DNA from: Nitrososphaerales archaeon | GTDB taxonomy: Archaea; Thermoproteota; Nitrososphaeria; Nitrososphaerales; Gagatemarchaeaceae | Length of the DNA stretch: 64,000 nt | Direction: 5' to 3' | Assembly: GCA_032906765.1 (NCBI GenBank) | Contig: JAJTZB010000002.1 | Location: 1-64,000 of the forward strand | Part shown: piece after piece, positions 15,879 through 23,220 of the stretch | Layout: every line of letters begins with the position of its first letter | How positions within the stretch are numbered: the first letter of the stretch is position 1 | Made by a program: the position numbers and the translations under genes | The notes under the pieces: model-generated | Databases searched by the model: none | Told to the model about the DNA's origin: nothing | The model's input: the letters and a program-made list of their open reading frames with translations, nothing else

Positions 15879-16175
15879 ATGAAGTACGTCGTCGACCAGA
15901 TGCTGAGCGGGCTCGCGAAGGAGCTCTCCTCTGCCGGCATTGACTGCGTGACCGTCCAGATGGCCCTCAGGGGCAACGAAGACTCGAGCAAGAGCATCGA
16001 CGATGACGAGATCTTCGAGTACCTCGTGAAAAGCAAGGGTGGGGTGACGCTGATAACCGTGGACAAGGACCTGGCCAAGTACTGCAGCCGCTTCGGTATC
16101 CCGTGCATCCGGGTTCAGGACGCCGTGCTGAGCGTCATCAGGTCGGGCTCTGGGGTTCAGCAAGATTTTTATTGA
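15879..16175 (+). CDS. Small PIN-like (DUF5615/Mut7-C-type) protein
   Basis: A 98-residue protein with the outline of the DUF5615 or Mut7-C PIN-like nuclease domain: VVDQMLSGLAKELSSAGIDC at the N-terminus gives the first acidic residue (Asp6) and hydrophobic helix, DDDEIFEYL a second acidic cluster, and LITVDKDLAKYC the third acidic site. Such proteins are often toxins or RNA-processing nucleases, but no antitoxin partner is visible here. It follows transaldolase by 12 bases. Its 3' end contains the TATA-like sequence of the superoxide dismutase gene, so the two genes are packed against each other. Confidence 0.65.
   Translation: MKYVVDQMLSGLAKELSSAGIDCVTVQMALRGNEDSSKSIDDDEIFEYLVKSKGGVTLITVDKDLAKYCSRFGIPCIRVQDAVLSVIRSGSGVQQDFY
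16166..16174 (+). promoter_or_regulatory. TATA box of superoxide dismutase, inside the upstream gene
   Basis: TTTTTATTG lies 22-30 bases before the ATG at 16196 and is embedded in the last codons of the PIN-like gene. It gives sod an independent, leaderless-type start. Confidence 0.5.
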
Positions 16176-16195
16176 ATGAAGGTCGGCGGCGACCC

Positions 16196-16804
16196 ATGGC
16201 TAAGACATACACACTTCCACCGCTACCATATGCATACAACGCATTAGAACCACACATCTCCGAGAAGACCATGACACTCCATCACACGAAGAACCACCAA
16301 GCCTATGTGAACGGCGCGAACGCAGCCCTAGAGAAGCTTGAGAAGGCTAGAAGGGGCGAACTTCAGATAGACATGAGAGCAGTCCTAAGGGACTACAGCT
16401 TCGCAGTCGACGGCCACAAACTCCACTCCATCTTCTGGCCGAACATGGCTCCCTCCGGAAAAGGCGGAGGTACCCCTGGAGGCAAGCTTGCGGACAAGAT
16501 CAACAAGGACTTCGGCGGTTTCGACAAATTCAGGTCCCAGTTCACCGACGCAGCCAAGACGGTCGAGGGCAGCGGGTGGGCCCTTCTCCTTTACGACAAG
16601 GAAATCGACCAACTTGTCATGACCCAAGTCGAAAAGCAGAACTTCATGCACCTGGCTCAGATGCCCATACTCCTCGGGCTCGATCTTTGGGAGCACGCAT
16701 GGGTCTTTGACTACGGCACAGATCGTCCGAAATACATTGAAGCGTGGTGGAACGTCGTCAACTGGTCCGATGTGGACTCTAGACTGGGGAAGGCCTCGGG
16801 TTAG
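16196..16804 (+). CDS. sod: Fe/Mn superoxide dismutase
   Basis: A 202-residue enzyme converting superoxide to oxygen and hydrogen peroxide. The four metal ligands are His29 (MTLHHTKNHQAYV), His77 (HSIFWPNM), Asp163 and His167 (LDLWEHAWVFDY). GGTPGG and the C-terminal WWNVVNW block are standard for the family. The ATG at 16196 fits both homology and the upstream TATA box. The metal (Fe, Mn or either) cannot be decided by eye. It implies oxygen exposure, in line with the haem O and haem A synthases in the window. Its last 26 bases overlap the convergent LAGLIDADG gene. Confidence 0.95.
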   Translation: MAKTYTLPPLPYAYNALEPHISEKTMTLHHTKNHQAYVNGANAALEKLEKARRGELQIDMRAVLRDYSFAVDGHKLHSIFWPNMAPSGKGGGTPGGKLADKINKDFGGFDKFRSQFTDAAKTVEGSGWALLLYDKEIDQLVMTQVEKQNFMHLAQMPILLGLDLWEHAWVFDYGTDRPKYIEAWWNVVNWSDVDSRLGKASG

Positions 16805-17861
16805 TCTTCCCCAATTCCCGTTTTTCGTACTCTTCGCGAGCCACCCGTGAATAATCGGCCACTGCGTCCTTGATGTCTCTCCGGAAGGCTTCTACCAGCT
16901 GTTCGACCTCCACCCACCGTTCACTTGCACTGAAACTGAGGACTAGTTCTCTACGCCGCATCTTTTCCTCATGCATTAGCGGAAGACTTGGCAGAATCGC
17001 CCCGACCTCACTGGCACGTTGGAGCTGCAGCGACATCATGTCCTCGCGATGGCGAATCTTCCGGGTGGGAGTTACGTAGCCCTTCTTTGCTGAAACGTAT
17101 GGCCCGGTCGGGTGAAACCCTGCTTCAGAGAGCTCTCTTTTGAGGTGCTGAAGTAGTTCCATGTCTTGGTTTGCAATGACAAGGTTCACCCGTAGATATT
17201 TCCCAGACCGAACTATCCCTATCGTACCGTCTGAATCCACCAGCCCGGCCAGCCAGGCGAGGAACGCTTCTGGGTCCTCCAGATATCTCGGTCGATCCCT
17301 CCTGATTTCGGGCAGCATGAATGAAAAGCTGTCATCGAGTCTTGCGGCGACCTTCCATCTGTATCCGCCGGTCCTGTCGAAAACAGGGTAGTGATACACT
17401 GGACCATACCCTTGGAACAGGGATCTGAAGCAAGAGGAAAATGCGGGATGGGTGGTAGTCGACGAGGCCATTACGGCCTCGCTACTCACTTTTCTTACGT
17501 CCAGGTCACCTTCCGCAAACCCTTCAAGGTACCTCCGGCAGCGAAGACATCCATCGAACGGGGTCTTCGTCCGCATTGTCCTCTTTGGTGCTGAGAGCCT
17601 GTTCGCTTCGGCTGGCGTTCGAGTCTTAACCGCTAGCCTTCTAGAGAGCCCCCACACAAAAGTAAACGACCTGTCCAACATTTTCGAGATCTCAAGGAGT
17701 GACAACCCCATGGTGTTGTGCAATTCGTCCACTGCGTCTCGGATGGCGTCGACTTCCTCGCGTTGTAACGACCCGAGGTCTAGGCGTTTAGTCTTCGGTA
17801 TTCGCTCCAGCAGCTTTTCGGTTTCGCTCTGGCGTGTGTCTCTGCCTGATTCAGGCAACAA
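16779..17861 (-). CDS. Free-standing LAGLIDADG-family protein
   Basis: A 360-residue protein with two LAGLIDADG helices, YLEGFAEGDLD (111-121) and LAWLAGLVDSDGTIGI (201-216), each ending in an acidic residue able to bind the catalytic metal. The N-terminal 100 residues include a helix-turn-helix-like stretch (LSLLEISKMLDRSFTFVWGL). The family comprises homing endonucleases, RNA maturases and some transcription regulators. There is no intron or intein around it, so it is free-standing. TTG 17861 is the likely start, with TTAATAG about 20-25 bases upstream on the minus strand. The 3' end overlaps sod, which a recently inserted gene could cause. Confidence 0.75.
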   Translation of the reverse strand: MLPESGRDTRQSETEKLLERIPKTKRLDLGSLQREEVDAIRDAVDELHNTMGLSLLEISKMLDRSFTFVWGLSRRLAVKTRTPAEANRLSAPKRTMRTKTPFDGCLRCRRYLEGFAEGDLDVRKVSSEAVMASSTTTHPAFSSCFRSLFQGYGPVYHYPVFDRTGGYRWKVAARLDDSFSFMLPEIRRDRPRYLEDPEAFLAWLAGLVDSDGTIGIVRSGKYLRVNLVIANQDMELLQHLKRELSEAGFHPTGPYVSAKKGYVTPTRKIRHREDMMSLQLQRASEVGAILPSLPLMHEEKMRRRELVLSFSASERWVEVEQLVEAFRRDIKDAVADYSRVAREEYEKRELGKTNPRPSPV

Positions 17862-17981
17862 TGTGTTGGTCTCGGTTCACTATTAAGCACACATCGAGCC
17901 GGACCGGTGAGTTTGCTTCTTTTCGCGAGGCGTTCTCGAACATGAAGAGGTTGTCGACCTCTTCCCTCCCATTTTGTGATC

Positions 17982-19286
17982 CTAACTTCTGCTTTTTCTC
18001 AAGTGAACGGCTGCCCTTCTACTTGCTGATATCAGCGACTCGATGTCTTTCTCAGTGTGGGCGGTCGAGATGGCTCCCGCGTGAGCCGGGAGGATGAAGA
18101 TTCCCTCCGACATCAGGTCGAGACAGTACCTGTGGGCTGCGAGCCTGTTGCCCTTCGAGGCCTCCTGTGCGTTTCTCGGGGCGCCGTTGAAGTGTGTGAG
18201 GAAAAGAGAGCCGAGGCCTGTAGTGCTGGCCTCCACGCCCGCTTCTCTCAGCGCCCTGTCAACCCCGCTTCGAAGCCTCCTTCCCTTTTCCTCAAGCCCG
18301 TCATAGACACTCCTCGCGTTTCTGCGAAGGTATCTCACTGTGGCCAGCCCGGCCACCATCGTCAGCGGGTTCTCTGAGAACGTCCCGCCCCCAATCGAGA
18401 CGAACCTCTCCTTCCGTGCGGGGTCCGCAAGCGCGACCGCCTCCTTGATCCCGCAGACAAGCCCTATCGGGAGCCCTCCGCCGACGATCTTTCCGAACGC
18501 CGAAAGCTCAGGCTTCACGCCGTACCTCTCCTGGGCGCCGCCGAGCGCAACCCGGAAGCCGGTAATGATTTCGTCGAATGCGAGCAGGGCCCCCGACGAG
18601 TCCGCGAGCTCTCTCAGGCCCTTCAGGTAATCCTTGTCTGCCGGAATGCACCCGCCTGCTCCCAGCACAGGCTCCAGGAAGATGGCCGCCACGTCGCCCC
18701 TCTCCTTCCTGACGGCGGCCCTCACTGCTTCAATGTCGTTGAACCTCACCGTCTTCACGTGCGACTGCTCCTCTGCCAGGATGCCCTTGCCCTCAGTCCT
18801 GTCGAACGGACCGTGGACTCCTTTGTTCAGTTCGGTGTTGTACCCGTGCCAGCCCCCGGCCATCTTGATTACCGTCCTCTTTCCCGTGTAAGCGCGCGCG
18901 AGCCTGACGAGATACATCGTCGCCTCCGCCCCTGAGTTGCAGAACCTGAGCATCTCCGCGCACGGCACAGACCTCTGCACCTCCTCTCCGAGCTCCACTG
19001 AGAACCTATTGCTCATCCCGAAGTGCGTCCCGTTGCCCACCTGCTCTCTCAGAGCCTTGGCGACCACTGCCGGCGAGTGTCCGAGGATGAGCGCCGTGTG
19101 CCCCATCCAGTAGTCGACGTACCGATTGCCGTCCTCGTCCCAGACGTGCTGCCCTTTGGCCCTGCTGGCGAAGAGCGGATACGGCTCGTAGTATCTCGCG
19201 TTGTGGTTGACCCCTCCCGCGAAGACCTTCCTCGCCCTCTCGAAGAGCCTCCTGGAATCTGGCGTCTTGTCCTCGTAGCTTCGCAT
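17982..19286 (-). CDS. Class III aminotransferase, glutamate-1-semialdehyde aminomutase-like
   Basis: A 434-residue PLP enzyme. FNSGAE-type binding appears as LRFCNSGAEATMYLVRLARA, LAFDEIITGFR carries the PLP-binding Asp, and LSAFGKIVGGGLPIG the Schiff-base Lys. These match glutamate-1-semialdehyde 2,1-aminomutase (HemL) and its paralogues. The N-terminus, KVFAGGVNHNARYYEPYPLF, resembles the GGV substrate loop but differs from typical HemL, and no haem-synthesis genes flank it. It may be HemL or a related transaminase acting on another amino acid. It sits alone between a LAGLIDADG gene and a divergent DNA glycosylase. Confidence 0.75.
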   Translation of the reverse strand: MRSYEDKTPDSRRLFERARKVFAGGVNHNARYYEPYPLFASRAKGQHVWDEDGNRYVDYWMGHTALILGHSPAVVAKALREQVGNGTHFGMSNRFSVELGEEVQRSVPCAEMLRFCNSGAEATMYLVRLARAYTGKRTVIKMAGGWHGYNTELNKGVHGPFDRTEGKGILAEEQSHVKTVRFNDIEAVRAAVRKERGDVAAIFLEPVLGAGGCIPADKDYLKGLRELADSSGALLAFDEIITGFRVALGGAQERYGVKPELSAFGKIVGGGLPIGLVCGIKEAVALADPARKERFVSIGGGTFSENPLTMVAGLATVRYLRRNARSVYDGLEEKGRRLRSGVDRALREAGVEASTTGLGSLFLTHFNGAPRNAQEASKGNRLAAHRYCLDLMSEGIFILPAHAGAISTAHTEKDIESLISASRRAAVHLRKSRS

Positions 19287-19367
19287 CTGCGTCCCGAAGC
19301 CGCCCTAGCCTATATGAAAACCTGCGTAAGACCCAATTATGACGCAAGCCTAACAGAACACTCAGAA

Positions 19368-20273
19368 ATGGAGTTCACGGTGGGGCCACGGACGCCCTTC
19401 AGCCTCGACTACACGTTGGACAGCGGGCAGGTCTTCAGGTGGGAGCACAGGGACGAGTGGTGGTACGGCATCCTAAACGGGGGCGTGCTGAAAGTCAAGC
19501 AGGAAGGGGATTCGCTCAGGTGTGGGTCGAGCACAGACGAGCTGGACGGTGCGTTCGTCAGGAACTACTTCAGGCTTGACGAAGACCTCCAGCCAATCCT
19601 AGTGTCGATAATGAAAGACGAGACGATCACGAGCGCGGTGCAGGAGTTCTTCGGCATGCGCCTGATCAGGCAGGACGGGTGGGAGTGCCTTGCCTCTTTC
19701 GTGCTTGCAACCAACTCGAACATCCCGAGGATCAAGACGATGGTGTCGAACGTCTGCGCCGCGTACGGGGAAACGATCGAGTTCGAGGGCGCCACCTACC
19801 ACCTCTTTCCAAAGGCGGAGACGCTCGCCGAGGCATCGCTCGGGAAGCTGGAGGAGTGCGGCCTGGGGTACAGAGCGCCGTACCTGAAGAAGGTCGCGGA
19901 CGCTGTCGATAAGGGAAGGATAGACCTCGGAGAGCTGTCGCTGCTCGACTACGAAGGCGCGCGCGACCTTCTCCTCCGCAGGCTATCCGGAGAGAAGCTC
20001 CTGCTCGGCGTCGGTCCAAAGGTCGCGGACTGCGTCCTGCTCTTCTCATGCGGCAAGGACGAAGCATTCCCGATTGATGTATGGATTGCCAGGTCCCTGG
20101 CGAGATTCTATCCCCACCTCCTCGACCCCAGGCTCAGGAAGAAGCTGGGCGGGGCCAAGCCGAGCCTGACGTCGAGAGACTACGAACGCATCTCCGCCTC
20201 GGCGAGAAGACACTTCGGCAGGTACGCGGGCCACGCGCAGCAGTACCTCTTCATGATGGCGCGCTCTGAGTGA
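19368..20273 (+). CDS. ogg: 8-oxoguanine DNA glycosylase/AP lyase, OGG1-type
   Basis: A 301-residue protein of the HhH-GPD superfamily. An N-terminal OGG domain (FSLDYTLDSGQVFRWEH) precedes the helix-hairpin-helix GVGPKVADCVLLFS, which holds the catalytic Lys218, and AFPIDVWIA, which holds Asp237, as in OGG1. It excises 8-oxoguanine and nicks the strand in base excision repair. The ATG at 19368 gives a family-like N-terminus; an upstream ATG at 19314 would add 18 residues with no resemblance. The domain order is that of OGG1 rather than the shorter OGG2 or AGOG groups. It diverges from the transaminase gene and meets eL13 tail to tail. Confidence 0.9.
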   Translation: MEFTVGPRTPFSLDYTLDSGQVFRWEHRDEWWYGILNGGVLKVKQEGDSLRCGSSTDELDGAFVRNYFRLDEDLQPILVSIMKDETITSAVQEFFGMRLIRQDGWECLASFVLATNSNIPRIKTMVSNVCAAYGETIEFEGATYHLFPKAETLAEASLGKLEECGLGYRAPYLKKVADAVDKGRIDLGELSLLDYEGARDLLLRRLSGEKLLLGVGPKVADCVLLFSCGKDEAFPIDVWIARSLARFYPHLLDPRLRKKLGGAKPSLTSRDYERISASARRHFGRYAGHAQQYLFMMARSE

Positions 20274-20274
20274 G

Positions 20275-20733
20275 CTAACGCTTCGGCTTCTTCTTTCCTG
20301 CAGCGGCACGTTTCTTGGCGACTGGCTTCTTCGCCTTCTCCTTCTTCGGGGCCACCTTCGGTTCCTTGTGTTCCCGCGGCTCCTTTGGCTCCATCGGTGC
20401 CGCGACTTTCGGTGCAGCGGCCTTCGGCGCGTGCTCGTGCCACCTCCTCAGGGCCTGGACGTTCGCTGCGAGTGTGCTCCTCCTCCTCAGGTCCAACGGA
20501 ACCTTCCACCTTCTTGCAGTCAGGAGAGGGAGGGCAGTATCGCCAAGCTCTCCGAAGGAGAATCCCCTGCCTGCCCTCATGACAATCTCTCCCTCATGCC
20601 TGACGCTTACCATGGCAATCGGTGCCGACCCCTTCGGTCTGACCATGCCGACCCTCTCTGGAGCCGCGGGCTTCTCCTCCACCAGTGCCTTCTTCGCCGG
20701 AGGAACCTTTGGCTTCTTTGATCGTGTACTCAA
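20275..20733 (-). CDS. rpl13e: Ribosomal protein eL13 (L13e) family
   Basis: A 152-residue basic protein. The core, RAGRGFSFGELGDTALPLLT and RRWKVPLDLRRRSTLAANVQ (about residues 53-98), carries the L13e signature of GRGFS followed by the RRRS-type basic motif and an NV-x-x-L helix. The C-terminal third is an Ala/Lys/Pro/Glu-rich tail (repeats such as EPKEPREHKEP and KKEKAKKP). eL13 occurs in Thermoproteota and Nitrososphaeria but not in most euryarchaea, which supports the taxonomic reading. The start is TTG at 20733, 25-33 bases downstream of an A/T-rich TTTTATTCG box at 20758-20766. Confidence 0.75.
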   Translation of the reverse strand: MSTRSKKPKVPPAKKALVEEKPAAPERVGMVRPKGSAPIAMVSVRHEGEIVMRAGRGFSFGELGDTALPLLTARRWKVPLDLRRRSTLAANVQALRRWHEHAPKAAAPKVAAPMEPKEPREHKEPKVAPKKEKAKKPVAKKRAAAGKKKPKR

Positions 20734-20757
20734 TTGTGGCGCAACCCCCTTCGTAAT

Positions 20758-20766
20758 CGAATAAAA
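20758..20766 (-). promoter_or_regulatory. TATA box of eL13
   Basis: On the minus strand TTTTATTCG lies 25-33 bases upstream of the TTG start at 20733, a leaderless-type arrangement. Confidence 0.45.
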
Positions 20767-20807
20767 ACGGTTGCTTCGTCGGGCTCGGACTGTTACTGCC
20801 GCAGCTC

Positions 20808-21275
20808 CTACTGCTGGCTGCTCTTGGGTCTCTTCGACCCGAAGTACATGGCGAGGGCGCCAAGCACGGCGAGAACTCCGCCGGCAGCGGTCACCGCTGT
20901 GCTCCCCAGCACGAGGTATCCAGGTACAAGGACAAGATCGACGCCGACGACCACGAGAATGATGCCGAGTGAAAGAAGCCCGCCGCTTGCCAGCTGGACT
21001 GGTGTGTAGGCCTGTCCGCCTGGAGCCGGCTTTGGAGCTGCGCCCGGGCCCCTCATCAGCGAGGGCAAACCTCCCTTCATCAGCCCCATCGGGAAGAAGA
21101 GCACGCCCAGCGCAAGGAGGATGCTAGACGTTCCCTGGGCTGCTCCGGGCTCTGGGCTCGGTATAAGGCAGTAGCAGGAGTCGCCCGCGGGCGTCATCGG
21201 CCCGTAGAAGAGCACAATCCCGGCAACGCCCAACAGAATGAAGACGGCGGAGAGGGCAAGGAACTCGGAATCCAA
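20808..21275 (-). CDS. Membrane protein of unknown function, four helices
   Basis: A 155-residue protein with hydrophobic segments at about 5-25, 50-67, 93-113 and 119-140 and a short basic tail (SKRPKSSQQ). The loop after helix 1 carries a Cys-Tyr-Cys pair (GDSCYCLIPS) that could bind a metal or form a disulfide outside the cell; the middle loop is Pro/Gly-rich. It starts with TTG 21275, with CTTAAG about 30 bases upstream. It lies 45 bases upstream of the next small membrane gene, but each has its own promoter-like sequence. I do not recognise the family. Confidence 0.6.
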   Translation of the reverse strand: MDSEFLALSAVFILLGVAGIVLFYGPMTPAGDSCYCLIPSPEPGAAQGTSSILLALGVLFFPMGLMKGGLPSLMRGPGAAPKPAPGGQAYTPVQLASGGLLSLGIILVVVGVDLVLVPGYLVLGSTAVTAAGGVLAVLGALAMYFGSKRPKSSQQ

Positions 21276-21319
21276 GCTCGTCGGGGCAAGACCGACGGAG
21301 CGTTCTTAAGCGTTTCCGG

Positions 21320-21526
21320 TCAATTCGGAGTGGCCCTCCGCAGAATCATTCCGGCAGCTATGACTCCGATGACGACCGCGAGGAGTCCAACCGTGTTCGC
21401 CAAACCGAATGAGGTCGCGCCTTGCTGCTCGAGCGAGCCAAGGACGTAGAAGAAAGCGTATGCGACCACGATGACGGCGACCATGGCCAGAGGAATCCAC
21501 AGCCGCATGCCAATCGCCGCGCCCAT
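21320..21526 (-). CDS. Small membrane protein with two helices
   Basis: A 68-residue protein: helix 1 (about 9-29), a short loop (GSLEQQGATSF) and helix 2 (about 42-61), ending RRATPN. ATG 21526 is the longest start; an internal ATG at 21508 gives MRLWIPLAM and sits at a better distance from the CTTAAG box near 21537-21542. It is followed by the four-helix membrane protein gene on the same strand and preceded by tRNA-Tyr. No function is assignable. Confidence 0.5.
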   Translation of the reverse strand: MGAAIGMRLWIPLAMVAVIVVAYAFFYVLGSLEQQGATSFGLANTVGLLAVVIGVIAAGMILRRATPN

Positions 21527-21579
21527 TTCAGTCTGCGCTTAAGAAGGTTGGCCAAATCCTGTACGAATCGGAGTTGGGG

Positions 21580-21735
21580 TCCCGCGGGTCGGAAACACGC
21601 GCGCGAAGCGCGTTTCGAGCCGACGACACTCCGGTTACTGTTGCCTGTGTAGGCTGGACGGGTCAGCCGAGAGCCGACCACTACAGCCGGAAGCTATTGG
21701 CTCCTTTCGGATCTACCAGGCTGAGCTACCGCGGG
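21580..21735 (-). tRNA. trnY: tRNA-Tyr (GTA anticodon) with three apparent introns
   Basis: Read on the minus strand, CCCGCGG (21735-21729) pairs with CCGCGGG (21587-21581), followed by discriminator A at 21580. The C1-G72 pair is the archaeal tRNA-Tyr identity element. A 17-base intron (21712-21696) splits the D-stem; its AGA and ATA bulges flank a TGGT/GCCA helix and it is capped by TCC-GAAA-GGA. A 45-base intron (21680-21636) lies after position 37; CTGT/ACAG with bulges AGT and TAA forms a canonical bulge-helix-bulge. A roughly 20-base GC-rich insert (about 21613-21594) lies in the T-loop. Removing all three gives 74 bases with four regular arms, anticodon GTA at 21684-21682 and D-arm GCTC-AGCCTGGTA-GAGC. 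Position 54 is C instead of T, an oddity. CCA is not encoded. Confidence 0.85.
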
Positions 21736-21760
21736 ACAACGAACCGACCAATTCAGATTT

Positions 21761-21767
21761 CTTAAAA
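21761..21767 (-). promoter_or_regulatory. TATA box of tRNA-Tyr
   Basis: On the minus strand TTTTAAG lies 26-32 bases upstream of the first tRNA base, the usual position for an archaeal stable-RNA promoter. Confidence 0.55.
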
Positions 21768-21781
21768 GTGTTTATGAGACC

Positions 21782-22147
21782 TTAACTGAGCAAGATTTCT
21801 CTCGCCTTCTTCCTCGTCTTCCTGACGGTCTTAGCCGGCTCAAGTATCAACCTCTCAAGCTCTAAGTCTCTCACCGCCTTCTCGGTTTTCACCCTGCTCT
21901 TGAAATGCTTAGCGAATATTGCGCTCTCCTCTATCGGTAGCCAGAGGTCATACCCGGTGTTCTTCCGTGCTATGCGACACTTTTCGATTCCCAACTCCCT
22001 CCGTAGTGCGCCGCGAATCTTCTCCAACGGCCTCGGGTCTCTCTGGGTGATAACGATCCTTCTATGCAGACGACCGACCGAGCCCTCGGTCTCAAACCAG
22101 TTCTCCACATCCCGCAGGTCCCACTCTCGAGAATTGGGCTCGCTCAA
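21782..22147 (-). CDS. Half-size LAGLIDADG-family protein
   Basis: A 121-residue basic protein with a single LAGLIDADG-type helix, VENWFETEGSVG (14-25), followed by the beta-strand pattern of the fold (RIVITQRDPRPLEKIRGAL, then YDLWLPIEESAIFAKHF). Single-motif members act as homodimers that cut or bind palindromic sites, or serve as RNA-binding cofactors. The start is TTG at 22147, with GGAGGAGAGG just upstream. It ends 46 bases upstream of the intron-bearing tRNA-Tyr on the same strand. It is not inside an intron, so a link to the tRNA introns is only suggested by position. Confidence 0.65.
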   Translation of the reverse strand: MSEPNSREWDLRDVENWFETEGSVGRLHRRIVITQRDPRPLEKIRGALRRELGIEKCRIARKNTGYDLWLPIEESAIFAKHFKSRVKTEKAVRDLELERLILEPAKTVRKTRKKAREILLS

Positions 22148-22315
22148 TTTCCTCTCCTCCTAACGGTCAGCGAAACCGCAATTGGAAATCATACTTAATC
22201 TCCCACAGCCTGGCTGTCGAAGTTCGATGACACCTCCAACATTCCTCACGCCCGCGAAGGCAAAGGCAATATACGAGACTCATCGGGTCGAAAATAACAA
22301 TCAGGTCTCATTCAC

Positions 22316-23179
22316 GTGAGTTTTTCAGACTATCTTGCATTGACAAAGCCCAGGATTACCCCACTGCTGGTCTTCGTCGCAGTCGGCTCCTCGGTCATAG
22401 CCTCGCGGGGTCTTCCTCCAATCCCCGTCCTAGTAGGCATCCTCGTGGGGGGGACCTTGGCCGCGGCGGGTTCCCTGACCCTGAACAGCTACTTGGAGAT
22501 GGACATCGACGCCAAGATGAAGAGGACCCAGAACCGGCCCCTGCCTGCCCAGCGGATTGTCCCCCCGAGCCACGCCGTCATTCTCGGCTCCGCCTTGCTC
22601 ACCGTCGGTATCATCGTGGCTTTCCTGACCGTGAACTTGGTGGCCACCTTCTTCATAGGGCTAGGCGCCTTCGTCTACATCCCAGTCTACACTATCTTCC
22701 TGAAACCAAGGACGAGTTGGAACATAGTCCTCGGTGGCTTCGCCGGCAGCTGCGCCGCCCTCGCCGGGTGGTACGCTGTGACCTTCGCCAACCCGATTGT
22801 TGGCTGGATCCTGGGTGCGCTCGTATTCGTCTGGACCCCCAGCCACTTCTGGAGCTTGGCGGTCCTGATGGAGGAGGACTACTCCGCGGTCGGCATTCCC
22901 ATGCTGCCGTCCGTGGTCGGCTCCGCGAGGGCATCGAAGTACATAGTCGCGAACACCCTGCTTCTGATTCCGGTCAGCCTTCTCGTCTCGCCCTTTCTGA
23001 ATGGGATTGGGCTCCTCATCTACTTGGTGGCGGCGATCGTATTCGACGCTCTGCTTCTGGCGACGAACATCAAGCTCCTGAGGTCTCCCACCAAGGCGAA
23101 TGCGTGGCTAGCGTTCAAGTTCTCTGCCCCCTACCTCGCTGTCATCTTCCTCATCGCGATGGTCGGGGCCGTCGTCTAG
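22316..23179 (+). CDS. ctaB: Protoheme IX farnesyltransferase (haem O synthase)
   Basis: A 287-residue polytopic membrane enzyme of the UbiA family. The prenyl-diphosphate site NSYLEMDIDAKMKRTQNRPL (57-76) and the second polar loop (WTPSHFWSLAVLMEEDYSAV) identify the CyoE/CtaB group. It attaches a farnesyl or geranylgeranyl chain to haem B, giving haem O for terminal oxidases. Eight to nine helices are expected. GTG at 22316 is the start. A haem A synthase-like gene follows 1.7 kb downstream, so both steps of haem A formation are here. Confidence 0.95.
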   Translation: MSFSDYLALTKPRITPLLVFVAVGSSVIASRGLPPIPVLVGILVGGTLAAAGSLTLNSYLEMDIDAKMKRTQNRPLPAQRIVPPSHAVILGSALLTVGIIVAFLTVNLVATFFIGLGAFVYIPVYTIFLKPRTSWNIVLGGFAGSCAALAGWYAVTFANPIVGWILGALVFVWTPSHFWSLAVLMEEDYSAVGIPMLPSVVGSARASKYIVANTLLLIPVSLLVSPFLNGIGLLIYLVAAIVFDALLLATNIKLLRSPTKANAWLAFKFSAPYLAVIFLIAMVGAVV

Positions 23180-23186
23180 CCGGAAC

Positions 23187-23195
23187 CCTTTATGA
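23187..23195 (+). promoter_or_regulatory. TATA box of thiI
   Basis: CCTTTATGA lies 26-34 bases before the ATG at 23221 and directly after the ctaB stop, giving thiI its own start. Confidence 0.5.
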
Positions 23196-23220
23196 GGCGG
23201 GACCTGTCGCTGGGAGACGG

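Noticed and set aside
15471-16163. Minus-strand open frame of 230 codons
   Set aside because: Antisense to transaldolase and the PIN-like gene, both of which have clear family motifs.
22717-23220. In-frame open extension of thiI upstream by 168 codons
   Set aside because: It runs through ctaB in another frame, has no family resemblance, and a TATA box sits just before the ATG at 23221.
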